A DNA stretch of 64,000 nucleotides from Nitrobacter vulgaris. Lineage in GTDB: Bacteria > Pseudomonadota > Alphaproteobacteria > Rhizobiales > Xanthobacteraceae. The notes under the pieces were generated by a model. That model had not been told where the DNA came from, ran no database searches, and saw only the letters and a list, made by a program, of their open reading frames with translations. A program made the translations under genes and the position numbers. Shown one piece after another: positions 36,789 to 45,284 of the stretch (its first letter is position 1; every line of letters starts with the position of its first letter). Where the stretch lies: contig NZ_MWPQ01000069.1 of the NCBI RefSeq assembly GCF_002028545.1, forward strand, positions 1 to 64,000. Reading direction: 5' to 3'.

Positions 36789-37915
36789 GGCCGACCTCCG
36801 CCACTCGACGCCGGCGGCACGCCGGGATTGCGGAGTTGGTCGGCAAGACGACGAAATTCCGCGGACTGCGCCCATGACCCAGCGCGAAGACCGACGCGCG
36901 CACGTTGACGCGCGGCGAGCTCCTCGCGTCGCGACGTCGAGGCGGGATTGAGCGGGTTGCGGAAGGCAAGGCGCGCCCGGTTGGCGACAGCGCCGAGCCG
37001 ATAGCCTGTAGCGGTGGCAATGACCGATCCGATGCGCGGTGAGAAAATCGGCACGCCGCCGGCGATCGCCGCCGCAACATTGTTGATCTGGCTGAGCAGC
37101 AGAATGCCGATGATCGCAAGCAGCACGACCGGGCCGATGGTGGCCCAGGTCGCCAATTTGGAATTGGCGACGCCGTTGAGCGTGTCGATCGTCTGCTGAA
37201 TCAGCGAGACGTAGAAGGCGAGGAAAGCGTAGACGAGCACCTGGACCAGGAAATACTGCACGAGCGCGCTGAGCCAGCCACTGAAGAACCGTGTCGTCAC
37301 GCCGAACAGCAGCAGGATGATGAACAGCGGCGCCAACGCCAGCAACAGCCACATGAACATCTTCGACAGCACGATGAGAAAGATCGCAAAGCCGATCATG
37401 ATCGCCATCACGACGTAGAAGACAGCTGCGAAAATGTAAGGCCCCCAATTGGTGATGCCGGCATTCTGGAGGAAGGCCTCGGTGGCGCTGTTGGTCGTGT
37501 TCCACATATTCTGCAGCGCCGACTGGACACCGTTGACGGAATTCAGATTTGCGGACGTGCCGGTGTTGTTGGCCGACGTGACGGCGTTCAGGAGCGCGTT
37601 GCCAATTGCGGAGGGGCCGTCGTTGAGGAAATTGTACGCGAGTGTCTGGAAGTCGCCCCACTTCGTGGCCATGGCGTAAATCAGCATCGCGCGAAACAGT
37701 CGAAAGGCATGGTCGGCGGGGCCGCCTGTCGCGGTGCCCTGCCAAATTCCGACACCCCAAAAAATCACGTAGAGCGTCAGCAGCAAGCCGGCGACGCCGG
37801 TACCGCCCCCCGAGGTCGCCGCGCTGGCCAGCGCCTGGTAAGCGGTGGAGACATAGTTCTGACCGAGCTGATCAACCGATTGCAGGAGCGTCGTAATATT
37901 GAAGGTGTTTCCCAT
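36785..37915 (-). CDS. virB6: T4SS polytopic membrane protein VirB6/TrbL
   Basis: 376 residues with about six hydrophobic helices, including 'VAGLLLTLYVIFWGVGIW', 'FAAVFYVVMAIMIGFAIFLI' VLSKMFMWLLLALAPLFIILLLFG and 'VVLLAIIGILLLSQINNVAA'. The 'K-FMWLLLALAPLFI-LLLFGVTTRFFSGWLSALVQYFL' block is the hallmark of TrbL/VirB6. The last 60 residues are cytoplasmic and Arg-rich. It forms part of the inner-membrane channel. Starts 8 bases after the lipoprotein gene. Confidence 0.94.
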   Translation of the reverse strand: MGNTFNITTLLQSVDQLGQNYVSTAYQALASAATSGGGTGVAGLLLTLYVIFWGVGIWQGTATGGPADHAFRLFRAMLIYAMATKWGDFQTLAYNFLNDGPSAIGNALLNAVTSANNTGTSANLNSVNGVQSALQNMWNTTNSATEAFLQNAGITNWGPYIFAAVFYVVMAIMIGFAIFLIVLSKMFMWLLLALAPLFIILLLFGVTTRFFSGWLSALVQYFLVQVLVYAFLAFYVSLIQQTIDTLNGVANSKLATWATIGPVVLLAIIGILLLSQINNVAAAIAGGVPIFSPRIGSVIATATGYRLGAVANRARLAFRNPLNPASTSRREELAARQRARVGLRAGSWAQSAEFRRLADQLRNPGVPPASSGGGRP

Positions 37916-37923
37916 CGCCCCTC

Positions 37924-38118
37924 TCAGATCGGCCGCATCGGGCCGCAGCGGTCGAGGTGCTGGAAAGCTCCCGGGACGGTCGGTGGCGCGACGTCCGAAT
38001 AAGCGAGCGGTGTCCCGCCTTCGTCAGGTGAGCAGGGCGCTTTCAATGGCTTGTAGGCGCAGCCGGCGAGCGCGAGGGCCGTGAACGCCACGACGAGTAG
38101 TGCGAGCACCGTCCTCAC
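37924..38118 (-). CDS. virB7: Small outer-membrane lipoprotein, VirB7-like
   Basis: 64 residues with a lipobox 'FTALALAGCAYKP' (lipidated Cys20) and two further cysteines that could bond VirB9. Position next to virB6 and size match VirB7. Sequence conservation in VirB7 is minimal, so the assignment rests on lipobox and context. Its start overlaps the end of the preceding small gene by four bases. Confidence 0.75.
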   Translation of the reverse strand: MRTVLALLVVAFTALALAGCAYKPLKAPCSPDEGGTPLAYSDVAPPTVPGAFQHLDRCGPMRPI

Positions 38119-38309
38119 CGGGCCGGCGCCTTCGGTTGCGTGAACGTCATGGCGCGCGAAGCGGCTTTGGCCGGGTCTTCTTGTCCGACGCCGGCCTCAA
38201 CCCTGCCGCTGATCGCAGATGCGTCGCCTCGCGGAAGCGCGTAGTGGCCGACGGCGACGCCGACAATGAGGGCGACGACGACAACAAGGATCAGAACACG
38301 CACGGACAT
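38115..38309 (-). CDS. Small single-helix membrane protein in virB operon
   Basis: 64 residues: helix 'VRVLILVVVVALIVGVAVGH' at the N-terminus, then a polar periplasmic part ending 'ASRAMTFTQPKAPAR'. The end resembles the C-terminus of the VirB5-like protein encoded just upstream ('ARAMKFTQ'). No family recognised. It lies between the VirB5-like and VirB7-like genes, overlapping the latter by ATGA, so it is probably a component or helper of the secretion apparatus. Confidence 0.7.
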   Translation of the reverse strand: MSVRVLILVVVVALIVGVAVGHYALPRGDASAISGRVEAGVGQEDPAKAASRAMTFTQPKAPAR

Positions 38310-38331
38310 ACCGCCCCCATCACGTTGATGA

Positions 38332-39045
38332 CTACTGTGTGAATTTCATCGCGCGCGCGGCGGACGATTCCGCGGCAATGCGGTCAAGGTTCGCTTGATT
38401 GGCGGCGGCCGCGGCGTTGTTGACGACCCCGTTGAGCTCGTTGATCGTCTGCCCGGTCTGGATCTGCACTTGGGTGTTCTGGTCGACACTGCCTTTGAGG
38501 TCCTGCGCCTGGCCGATCTGCTGGCCGCCTTGCGTGAACGCCGACGAGCGCTGCTGTACAGCGCTCTGTGTCGAGTTGATCAGCCCAGATAGCGTTGCAG
38601 CAACGTTGACGGAGTTTTTGTATGCGGTGTCGGCGGGGTGGGCCTGGCCGTTGACGAGACCGGTAATGGTCTGCACCAACTGCAGCCCGTTGATGAGGGT
38701 CGAGACGATGTTCTGAGACGCCGATCCCATGCCGGCGAACGACAACGCCCCGCCCGAAATCACCGAGCCGAGGGAGGGCGCCTGCGCCATCGAGAAGCCG
38801 CCGCCAAGCGCCATCTGCGCGAGCGTGCCTTGCGCCTGCGAGGACCGGTCGCCGGTCACCGCCTGCAGGGTCTTCTGCGTGAACTGGAGGATCTGTTGAT
38901 CGGCCGTGAGGATCTGCCGGGTGCTGGTCGCGATCTGCTGCGCCTTTGAAAGATTTGCGCTGTCGATCACCGCGACCTGCGCCATCGCGGGCACCGCGCC
39001 GGCCAATGCCGACGTGACTACTGCGAGTACGAAAATCCAACGCAT
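38332..39045 (-). CDS. VirB5/TrbJ-like exported minor pilin component
   Basis: 237 residues from the ATG at 39045; signal peptide 'WIFVLAVVTSALAGAVPAMA' Q. The mature part is helical and rich in Q, S, A and N: 'QQIATSTRQILTADQQILQF', a Gly/Ser-rich middle, and 'TGQTINELNGVVNNAAAAAN' before a terminal AMKFTQ. TrbJ and VirB5 proteins have this build and position, and are pilus-tip or adhesion components. Direct sequence identity to VirB5 was not recognisable, so the name rests on build and position. Confidence 0.7.
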   Translation of the reverse strand: MRWIFVLAVVTSALAGAVPAMAQVAVIDSANLSKAQQIATSTRQILTADQQILQFTQKTLQAVTGDRSSQAQGTLAQMALGGGFSMAQAPSLGSVISGGALSFAGMGSASQNIVSTLINGLQLVQTITGLVNGQAHPADTAYKNSVNVAATLSGLINSTQSAVQQRSSAFTQGGQQIGQAQDLKGSVDQNTQVQIQTGQTINELNGVVNNAAAAANQANLDRIAAESSAARAMKFTQ

Positions 39046-39055
39046 TGGGCCCTCC

Positions 39056-39952
39056 CTATCGGCTGTTGGCGGAAATCGCGGCAAGCGCCGCGGTGACCTC
39101 AGTGACCGTTAACGCGGCGTTCGCGCCGGCATTGCCGATGTTGGCAGCGTTCTGCTCCTGGGCGAGGTAAAAGATGACGTTGCCGTCGGTATCGACATAG
39201 CGCGCACTCACGCAGGCGGGGTCTGGCGTTGATCCGGGCGGCGTTGTCGAGCACGCCGACGACGCCCGACAGGGATCGGCCGCCGTCCCGGATCCAACCA
39301 TGCCGATGGGACAGACCGGACTTGATGTCGCCTGGGCAGCACTGGCCGTTGCGCGCATGCCGAGCGCCGACCGGCTCATGTCGCTCGTCATCGCCAGATT
39401 CAGGGCATTGATCGCCGTCACCCAGAGATTGGCCGAGCCGGTCGCGCTATTCCAAGCGAGGTTGTTTTGCAGCCGCGCCGCGCTGTTCATGTCGATTGCG
39501 GCCATTACTGTCGGCGCTGTTCCGACTTGCTGGCCGGCCGCCTGGAACGCCGTCTGGGCCGCCGTCATTGTCGAGCGGCTGGCCTCCAACCCCGCCACCA
39601 CGTCACCACTCGACTTGAACAAGGTCTGGCTGTTGAGCGCAGTGCCCTGGGCGGTTGGATCGGGCACCGCCGGCATTTCGGGAGCGTACGACTGGATCGC
39701 CTGGCTGCCCGCGCCGCTTTGCGGCTCCACGGTGGGGTTGGTGATGGTCGCTTGCTTGCCGGTGGTCACCGCGCATTTGACGCCGCTATTGGCGTCCTGC
39801 CGTTGCGTCGTCACCGGCACGAGCTTCACGGTCGTGCTGGCGGTCTGCGAGCGCTGCGTCAATTGCGCCGCGTCATTGACCGGAATATCCGCTAGCGCGG
39901 GCGCAACGCCGGACAACAGGGCCGCCGCCAAGATCGCAATCTGGAGCTTCAT
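39056..39952 (-). CDS. Exported protein of the virB operon, function unknown
   Basis: 298 residues from the ATG overlapping the virB4 stop (ATGA). Signal peptide 'LQIAILAAALLSGVAPALA', then a Q/A/S/T-rich helical body with four to five cysteines clustered near the C-terminal third ('SPVCPIGMVG', 'DPCRASSACSTTPP', 'DPACVSARYVD'). It sits where virB5 is found in other systems but is longer and Cys-rich, and a second exported protein follows. It may be a surface-exposed pilus or adhesin component. Confidence 0.7.
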   Translation of the reverse strand: MKLQIAILAAALLSGVAPALADIPVNDAAQLTQRSQTASTTVKLVPVTTQRQDANSGVKCAVTTGKQATITNPTVEPQSGAGSQAIQSYAPEMPAVPDPTAQGTALNSQTLFKSSGDVVAGLEASRSTMTAAQTAFQAAGQQVGTAPTVMAAIDMNSAARLQNNLAWNSATGSANLWVTAINALNLAMTSDMSRSALGMRATASAAQATSSPVCPIGMVGSGTAADPCRASSACSTTPPGSTPDPACVSARYVDTDGNVIFYLAQEQNAANIGNAGANAALTVTEVTAALAAISANSR

Positions 39953-42360
39953 CCCTGGCTTCTCCCCATGAAGATCGGCAGCCATACCGCCGGGTCATCG
40001 CCGACGCGCGCGCGCAGCGCGTCGAGCTCGGCGACCGTCTCGGTGCGCCCGGACAGCACCTTGATCAGGTCGGGCATGCTGGCGAGGTTGAGCCGCGCCA
40101 CGACGCTGTCGCGGCCATGCTTGATCAGGAACGAACGGCTTTCCGGGACCGTGCCGCGGATCCAGGCGACCTCGCGCCCGGAGAGGCGAAAGGCCTTCTG
40201 GTAGCTTTCGTCGTCGGCTTTCGGATTGGGAAAGAAGATGTTGGTGGTGGTCTGTTCGATCAGCGTGTTCGATGCTTTCGATCGCACGATGTCAGCGGCA
40301 GACTGCGTGCCGAAACCAACAATGCCGTTTTGCTTGCGGATGGTCTTGAGCTTGTCGCGAATGAAGAACGCGAACACGTCGTCATCGAGGAGTCGCCAGC
40401 CTTCATCGAGAAAGATCATCACCGGGTCGCCGGTGAGCAGCTCCTCCGTTCTATGGAATATATACATCAGTGCTGCGGTACGGATCACCGGATCGTCGAG
40501 CACCCGCGTCATGTCGAATCCAAACACGCTCGACAGCGAGAACTGATCCTCCTCGTTGTTGAACAGCCAGCCGCGTTGGTCGGGACGCATCCAGCTCTCG
40601 AGGCGCGCCAGCAGATCGCCGTCCCCTGCCCTGATGCGGCCGCGCAACAGGGTAGAGAAAGCTTTCAGGGTGCGACCCGCCGGACCGCCGGTGAGCGCCG
40701 CGGCGATCGCGTTCCGGATCACCTGCTCCTCGGACGCGGTCAAATCCGCGCCGTTCGCAGGCCGCAACATGAAGGCGAACAGCTGGTAGAGGAATTCGCG
40801 GTTGGGCGCACTGTCCGGCAATGACAGCGGGTTGAATCCGGTCGGTTCGCCCGGCATCAAGGTCTCGTACTGGCCGCCGAGCGCCCGGATGAAAATCTCG
40901 GCACCGCGGTCCTTGTCGACGAACAGCAATTTCGGTCGAGGCTGCACGCGCTGCGTCTGCGCCGCGATGAAGGACAGAAAGACTGTCTTCCCGGATCCGG
41001 TCGGTCCGACGACGGTGAAGTTGCCGATATCGCGGACGTGATGGTTGTAATAGTAAGCCGTCTGCGAGGTGGTTTCGAAGACCGAGATCGCCGGCCCCCA
41101 ATGGTTGCCGTCCGGCCGCCCGCTCGGATAGTTATGCAGCGAGGTGAAGCCCGCGAAATTCTTCGACGAGATCACGGCCTTGCGGGCGATGTATTGGAAA
41201 TTGCCCGGAAACTGCGCCCAAAACGCGGGCTCACAATTCAGATCTTCCCGGCTCCAGATCACCGAACGATCGGTTAGCGCGGCGCCGACCGCCGTAACCG
41301 CCGCCCCGACCTCCGGCAGGTCGCGGCCGAGGCACAACACCGTCATGTGGTGTTCGCCGTAGATCGCCTCCGAGGCGAGCAGCTCGTCACGCGCCTCGTC
41401 GAGGTGCTCGGCGACGATGGACCCGGCCTCGTCCGACATGTCGACCTGGCGCGACACGCGGTCGATCTGCTTGGCCGCCTCCGGCCGGTCCACAATGGCA
41501 AAGGTCTGCGTTGCGATGAACTCGTGCGGCACCCGCAAGAGATTGTCGAACGAGCCCGGCCCGGTCTGCGCCGGGTATTCGCGGATCGACACCATGGCGC
41601 CGAAGCGCGTATCTTCTGGTCCCGCGCCGCGGATTTCGATCGCGTTGCGGCCGAAGAAGATCCGCTTCATCGACAGCGCGTCCGCGAGGTTCATGCGAGG
41701 CAGGTGCATCGGGCGCGGGATGCCGCCATTGATGAGTTGCACCAGGAACTCGAGCGGCTCGGAAAACCACAAGCCCTCCCGGAGCACCACGCCCAACTGG
41801 CGGGCGCCGTATCCGGCAAGGTTTTCACGGACCGCGGTTGCGGCGTCGCGAAGCTCAGTCAAGGCAGTTTGCGCCGCGACGGACTCTCCGGCTTCGTCCT
41901 TGCGGCCGAGCAGCCTGGTCAGCATCACGTCGAAGGTGCCAGCCTGCCCCTGCAGGGGACGGCGCACGAGGGTCATATAGATGTCGTTGACGAACATGCG
42001 GCGCTGCGACAGCGCCGCGTCGTAGCGCTCATCGAGTTCACGGCAGAGCGGATTGTCGAAGGTCGATTCGATGCGGGGCTGCACCTCGCGCCGGATGATG
42101 TGGGTCGCGAGCGCGAACCGCGAATTGGCGAGGGTGCGGACCACGTCATTGCGGCCCAGCAACCGCGCATTGACCTCGCTCATGTCGGAGGTCTCAAAGG
42201 AATAGCCGTCGAGCTTGAGTACCGTGAGGACCAGTCCGTCGCGGGTCTTGATGATGTGATCGTCGACGTGGCGCGTATAGGGCAGGTGCGACGCCACAGG
42301 TCGCTCGCGCCGCGACACCGCGCCGAAGGTCAGTTCATCGAGCAGAGCACGCGCGACCAT
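39949..42360 (-). CDS. virB4: T4SS ATPase VirB4
   Basis: 803 residues. N-terminal CagE/TrbE domain ('RPVASHLPYTRHVDDHIIKT' and 'KLDGYSFETSDMSEVNARLL'), Walker A 'VGPTGSGKTVFLSFIAAQ', Walker B 'DPVMIFLDEGWRLLDDD', and the motif 'GFGTQSAADIVRS'. It energises assembly and transport at the inner membrane. It begins 9 bases after virB3 and overlaps the next gene. Length is normal, with no fusion to VirB3. Confidence 0.96.
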   Translation of the reverse strand: MVARALLDELTFGAVSRRERPVASHLPYTRHVDDHIIKTRDGLVLTVLKLDGYSFETSDMSEVNARLLGRNDVVRTLANSRFALATHIIRREVQPRIESTFDNPLCRELDERYDAALSQRRMFVNDIYMTLVRRPLQGQAGTFDVMLTRLLGRKDEAGESVAAQTALTELRDAATAVRENLAGYGARQLGVVLREGLWFSEPLEFLVQLINGGIPRPMHLPRMNLADALSMKRIFFGRNAIEIRGAGPEDTRFGAMVSIREYPAQTGPGSFDNLLRVPHEFIATQTFAIVDRPEAAKQIDRVSRQVDMSDEAGSIVAEHLDEARDELLASEAIYGEHHMTVLCLGRDLPEVGAAVTAVGAALTDRSVIWSREDLNCEPAFWAQFPGNFQYIARKAVISSKNFAGFTSLHNYPSGRPDGNHWGPAISVFETTSQTAYYYNHHVRDIGNFTVVGPTGSGKTVFLSFIAAQTQRVQPRPKLLFVDKDRGAEIFIRALGGQYETLMPGEPTGFNPLSLPDSAPNREFLYQLFAFMLRPANGADLTASEEQVIRNAIAAALTGGPAGRTLKAFSTLLRGRIRAGDGDLLARLESWMRPDQRGWLFNNEEDQFSLSSVFGFDMTRVLDDPVIRTAALMYIFHRTEELLTGDPVMIFLDEGWRLLDDDVFAFFIRDKLKTIRKQNGIVGFGTQSAADIVRSKASNTLIEQTTTNIFFPNPKADDESYQKAFRLSGREVAWIRGTVPESRSFLIKHGRDSVVARLNLASMPDLIKVLSGRTETVAELDALRARVGDDPAVWLPIFMGRSQG

Positions 42361-42369
42361 GACGTCACC

Positions 42370-42666
42370 TCAAGCCGAGTAACTGTCTGCGGCCCAGAAG
42401 GCGCGCGAGCGGGGCGGACATTTGGTGGATTTGACGAACAGGATTTCGAAGATGCGGTCGTCGCGCAGTGTCATGACGAAGCCGAACAGGTGCAGCGGGA
42501 TCGCCACCAACAGCAGGAAGAGATTGTGCGAGATCAAAAAGCACACGCTGGAGGCCACGCCGTTGAACATGAAGTACATGTACGGCACGCCCATCAGCGT
42601 CGGCGCCCGCGTCAACGCCTTGACGAGGGGCGTGATCAGCGGATCCTCGAGCTCATTCTCCGTCAC
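42370..42666 (-). CDS. virB3: T4SS inner-membrane protein VirB3
   Basis: 98 residues. 'DPLITPLVKALTRAPTLMGV' is the conserved N-terminus of VirB3, followed by two adjoining helices 'VASSVCFLISHNLFLLLVAI' PLHLFGFVMTL and 'CPPRSRAFWAADSYSA'. It works with VirB4. Start overlaps virB2 stop by ATGA. Confidence 0.92.
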   Translation of the reverse strand: MTENELEDPLITPLVKALTRAPTLMGVPYMYFMFNGVASSVCFLISHNLFLLLVAIPLHLFGFVMTLRDDRIFEILFVKSTKCPPRSRAFWAADSYSA

Positions 42667-42992
42667 TGTCCGACCGCCGATTGGAAGAACTGGACGATCT
42701 GCGCGGAGCCAAACACCAGCACGATCCCGAAAATGACGCTGCCGGCGATGCCCCAGGTCAGGCGCCCGGACCAGGCGAAGAAACCGCAGGCGATGACGGC
42801 AAGCGTGGCAAGCGCGGTCGCGATCGGCCCGGTCAGCGCCGACACCAGTTGGGTCAACGTCGACTGCACCGGTTGCAACGTTCCACCGCTCGACTGCGCC
42901 GCCGCCTCAGCGATGTTCATCACCAAGAGCATTCCGGCAAGCGGCCAGTGCGATACCGATCTCCTCATCCCATCCTCCGTTTCAGTCGACAT
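42663..42992 (-). CDS. virB2: T4SS major pilin VirB2/TrbC
   Basis: 109 residues. Signal region 'LAGMLLVMNIAEAAAQ' then two pilin helices 'LVSALTGPIATALATLAVIA' CGFFAW and 'WGIAGSVIFGIVLVFGSAQI', separated by SGRLT. This is the standard pro-pilin architecture. It overlaps the end of the virB1-like gene by about 11 bases. An internal start at MLLVMN would shorten the leader. Confidence 0.92.
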   Translation of the reverse strand: MSTETEDGMRRSVSHWPLAGMLLVMNIAEAAAQSSGGTLQPVQSTLTQLVSALTGPIATALATLAVIACGFFAWSGRLTWGIAGSVIFGIVLVFGSAQIVQFFQSAVGQ

Positions 42993-43716
42993 GCATGACG
43001 AATCCGTCGTTCCAGTGCGCTTCCGGTGCCGTCTTGGTCGGCGAAGCCGCGGCGGCGCCTGGCGTTCCCGGCTCGATCAGATCCGGCTGTCCGACAGCAG
43101 TGCGTCGGCCAGGACGGCTCGCGCTCCCCGGCTCCGGCCAGGTGTAGAAGTCGTTGATGACCTGCGCCACGAAGCGCACTGTTTCGGGGAATGGGGGGAC
43201 GCCGCGGTTCTCTTCCACCGCGCCCTCGCCGGCGTTGTAAGCGGCGAGGATGAAGAACGGATTCCGATATTTGTCGTGCAGGGCGCGGAGAAAGCGAACG
43301 CCGCCTCGGACATTGTCGGCGGGGTCGCAGAGGTTAACCTTGAAGCGTTGCGCCGTCTCCGGCTTCAACTGCATCAAGCCGAATGCGCCTTTGTCTGAAA
43401 GCGCGATCGAATTGAAGTGGCTTTCGTTCTTGGCGACCGCCTGGACGAAGTCGGGATAAAAATTCTCCTCCATCGCGATGCGCACGACGAGGGCGCGCGC
43501 GTCGCCGGGCGCTATCGCCTTGACGCCCGCGCAGGGCGCGATGGCGGCAAAGGTGCTGTCGATGCGTTCGATCGAAGCCGGGGGAGACTCAACGGGAAGC
43601 ACCCTGCCCATGGCATCGACGGCAGCGAGGCGGGCCGGCTTCCCGATGTCCCGCGCATGCGCGCCGCCGAAAGCCGCCAGGACGCTGAACCCGATCGCCG
43701 TGATGCGAATCGACAT
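42982..43716 (-). CDS. virB1: Lytic transglycosylase VirB1
   Basis: 244 residues with signal peptide 'ITAIGFSVLAAFGGAHARD'. SLT domain with catalytic Glu98 in 'VAKNESHFNSIALS', 'GAFGLMQLKPETAQRF' and 'FILAAYNAGEGAVEENRG'. It opens the peptidoglycan for assembly of the apparatus. The C-terminal 40 residues are low-complexity. It is the first gene of the virB operon; its upstream region is shared with the divergent exported-protein cluster and carries a 23-nt motif repeated at 46.4 kb. Confidence 0.92.
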   Translation of the reverse strand: MSIRITAIGFSVLAAFGGAHARDIGKPARLAAVDAMGRVLPVESPPASIERIDSTFAAIAPCAGVKAIAPGDARALVVRIAMEENFYPDFVQAVAKNESHFNSIALSDKGAFGLMQLKPETAQRFKVNLCDPADNVRGGVRFLRALHDKYRNPFFILAAYNAGEGAVEENRGVPPFPETVRFVAQVINDFYTWPEPGSASRPGRRTAVGQPDLIEPGTPGAAAASPTKTAPEAHWNDGFVMHVD

Positions 43717-43740
43717 GCCACCCCATTTTCATTTTCCAAT

Positions 43741-43763
43741 AGACAATATATTAGATGTTGATA
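43741..43763. promoter_or_regulatory. Copy 1 of a 23-nt AT-rich motif in divergent virB promoter region
   Basis: The sequence AGACAATATATTAGATGTTG plus ATA matches 20 of 23 bases of positions 46443-46465. It contains an imperfect dyad CAATAT(5)ATGTTG. It lies 25 bases from the virB1 start and 53 bases before the plus-strand gene at 43816, a natural place for a shared operator or promoter. Confidence 0.6.
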
Positions 43764-43815
43764 GGTTGGCAACAGGATAAGCGATGTGTCCCCTGCTCTC
43801 ACTCCCGGAGGTTGG

Positions 43816-44319
43816 ATGAAGCGCAGTGCAGCCCTGTCGGTGGCCGTCGGCCTCTCGTGTGCGCCTGGCGCCGAGCGCGCGCACGCGCGAAATGCGTCCT
43901 TTGGGTGCAAGGTGTTGCTGTGTGCCGCCGCGGCCGCGCGGGGCTGGTCGGGCATCCCCTATTGCCTACCGGTCATGCAGACCTTGTTCCGCCAGTTGGC
44001 GAAAGGCGGCGGCTGGCCGTCCTGTTCTGAGGGTAACGCCAGTGGATTCGGCTATGAGTCTTACCAAGCGTGTCCGGCGGAATTGACCCCGGTTAACTCA
44101 GGGTCCGACAGCGGAGTCGGTGTGTCCGCGGCGCCCAACGGCAATCTTTGCGCCGACGTCTCGAAGCCGCAACAGATCTGTTCCGGCGGCGATGGCGGCT
44201 GCACCACGACCTATCCATCGACGGCGCGCGATCCGCACAGCGCTCCCTACTCCATCGACATCAGCACGGCGAACGCCACCCAACGCTTCTACTTCTCCCT
44301 GCAGGGTGACTTGAGATGA
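43816..44319 (+). CDS. Exported Cys-rich protein, TrbM-like
   Basis: 167 residues; the start at 43816 has GGAGG six bases upstream. Leader 'AALSVAVGLSCAPGAERAHA' is followed by 'FGCKVLLCAAAAARGWSGIP' YCLPVMQTLFRQLAKGGGWPSC. The pattern C-x3-LC-...-C-P---LF--L-KG--WP-C resembles TrbM and related conjugation proteins. Further cysteines near the end (NLCADV, QICSGG, GGCTTT) suggest a disulfide-stabilised periplasmic protein. First gene of a cluster divergent from virB1; ends in an ATGA overlap with the next gene. Confidence 0.75.
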   Translation: MKRSAALSVAVGLSCAPGAERAHARNASFGCKVLLCAAAAARGWSGIPYCLPVMQTLFRQLAKGGGWPSCSEGNASGFGYESYQACPAELTPVNSGSDSGVGVSAAPNGNLCADVSKPQQICSGGDGGCTTTYPSTARDPHSAPYSIDISTANATQRFYFSLQGDLR

Positions 44320-44930
44320 GGCGCGCCCACGTCGTTGCCGGAATCGTTGCACCATTACTCACGCTCAATGTGGCGTTCGCGGAGGCACCGGCCTCTCGTT
44401 GGTTCCCGGTGCCGGCGAGTGCGCTCTATCTCACTGGCGACAGTTGGTCCGCAGCCGGCGTGACCTACCGACTGTATGGTGTGCAGTCCTGCCTTCGTGG
44501 CACCAGCTTCACCAACGCCCATGGTCTTGAACGCGATTGCGGCGAGGCTTCGCTCGCGATGCTGGTGGCGCTCACCCGCGATCTGCGGCCGCAATGCTAT
44601 GATGCCGCCGAGCAGCCGGAAACCAAGACCGTCTTCGTCTTCTGTGTCGCGACGCGTGTGGCCGGCGCGGGCGCCGGATCGCGGATTGATCTCGGCACAG
44701 CCTTGGTCGCGACTGGATTCGCCTTCGCCGCTTTGAAGCCGGACGGTCAGCCCGTCCACGCCCCATATTTCGTCGCGCAGCTTGTTGCGCAGCGCGCCAA
44801 GGCAGGCTTGTGGGCGTTCCCTGACCTGCCCGATCCGAACGCGATCATCCTGCGCGCGCTTCACGAACAGGCGCGCCCGCCTACGCCGCCGCCATCGCAA
44901 CCGCCAACTCCCGCAGAGTCCAGCCAGTAA
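44316..44930 (+). CDS. Exported SNase-like (thermonuclease-fold) protein
   Basis: 204 residues; leader 'AGIVAPLLTLNVAFAEA'. The core 'GVTYRLYGVQSCLRGTSF' through 'LERDCGEASLAMLVALTRDL' and the ending 'AQRAKAGLWAFPDLPDPNAI' follow the staphylococcal nuclease-like outline (RL-G-, then GEEA, then AR-GLW). The residues matching the catalytic Arg/Glu/Arg triad are only partly evident, so it could be a binding protein rather than a nuclease. Proline-rich tail. ATGA overlap upstream, SSB gene 15 bases downstream. Confidence 0.7.
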   Translation: MRRAHVVAGIVAPLLTLNVAFAEAPASRWFPVPASALYLTGDSWSAAGVTYRLYGVQSCLRGTSFTNAHGLERDCGEASLAMLVALTRDLRPQCYDAAEQPETKTVFVFCVATRVAGAGAGSRIDLGTALVATGFAFAALKPDGQPVHAPYFVAQLVAQRAKAGLWAFPDLPDPNAIILRALHEQARPPTPPPSQPPTPAESSQ

Positions 44931-44945
44931 TGAAGGAGACTAACC

Positions 44946-45284
44946 TTGAGAACCACAAACCTGTTCATCCTGCGTGGCCGGGTCGGCCAGGCGCCGAAGG
45001 CCTTCAACAAGGCGGCCAAGATCAATGTCGCGACCGATCGCGCCTGGACCGACGGCAAAGGCGAGCGCCGCGAGGAAACAGACTGGGTGACGGTCACGAT
45101 CCTCAATGAAAAGGCTGCCGAATGGGCGATCGCGAACATCGCCAAGGGCGACGCGGTCTACGCCGAATGCCGGATTGCCGACGGTTCCTATAAGAAGGAT
45201 GGCGAAACCGTCTACACGACAGACATTATCGCCAACGTCTTCCACAAGCTCGATCTTGGATCGCGCGACGATGTTGCCGCGTAA
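44946..45284 (+). CDS. ssb: Single-stranded DNA-binding protein (plasmid type)
   Basis: 112 residues, TTG start with AAGGAG upstream. OB-fold motifs 'FILRGRVGQAPKAFNKAAKI' NVATDRAW, 'RREETDWVTVTILNEKAAEW' and 'IAKGDAVYAECRIADGSYKK'. The flexible tail and acidic DDDIPF tip of chromosomal SSBs are missing: it ends LGSRDDVAA. It is the only protein without a secretion signal in the cluster and probably coats transferred single strands or protects them from host responses. Confidence 0.88.
   Translation: MRTTNLFILRGRVGQAPKAFNKAAKINVATDRAWTDGKGERREETDWVTVTILNEKAAEWAIANIAKGDAVYAECRIADGSYKKDGETVYTTDIIANVFHKLDLGSRDDVAA

Noticed and set aside
36789-37760. Upstream extension of virB8 to 562 codons
   Set aside because: The extension lies within virB6 in another frame; the proper start overlaps the virB6 stop by ATGA.
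43741-43763. TraR/LuxR-type box at the virB promoter
   Set aside because: The motif is AT-rich with a weak dyad and does not resemble the 18-bp tra box; a link with the LuxR solo at 10.2-10.9 kb is not supported.
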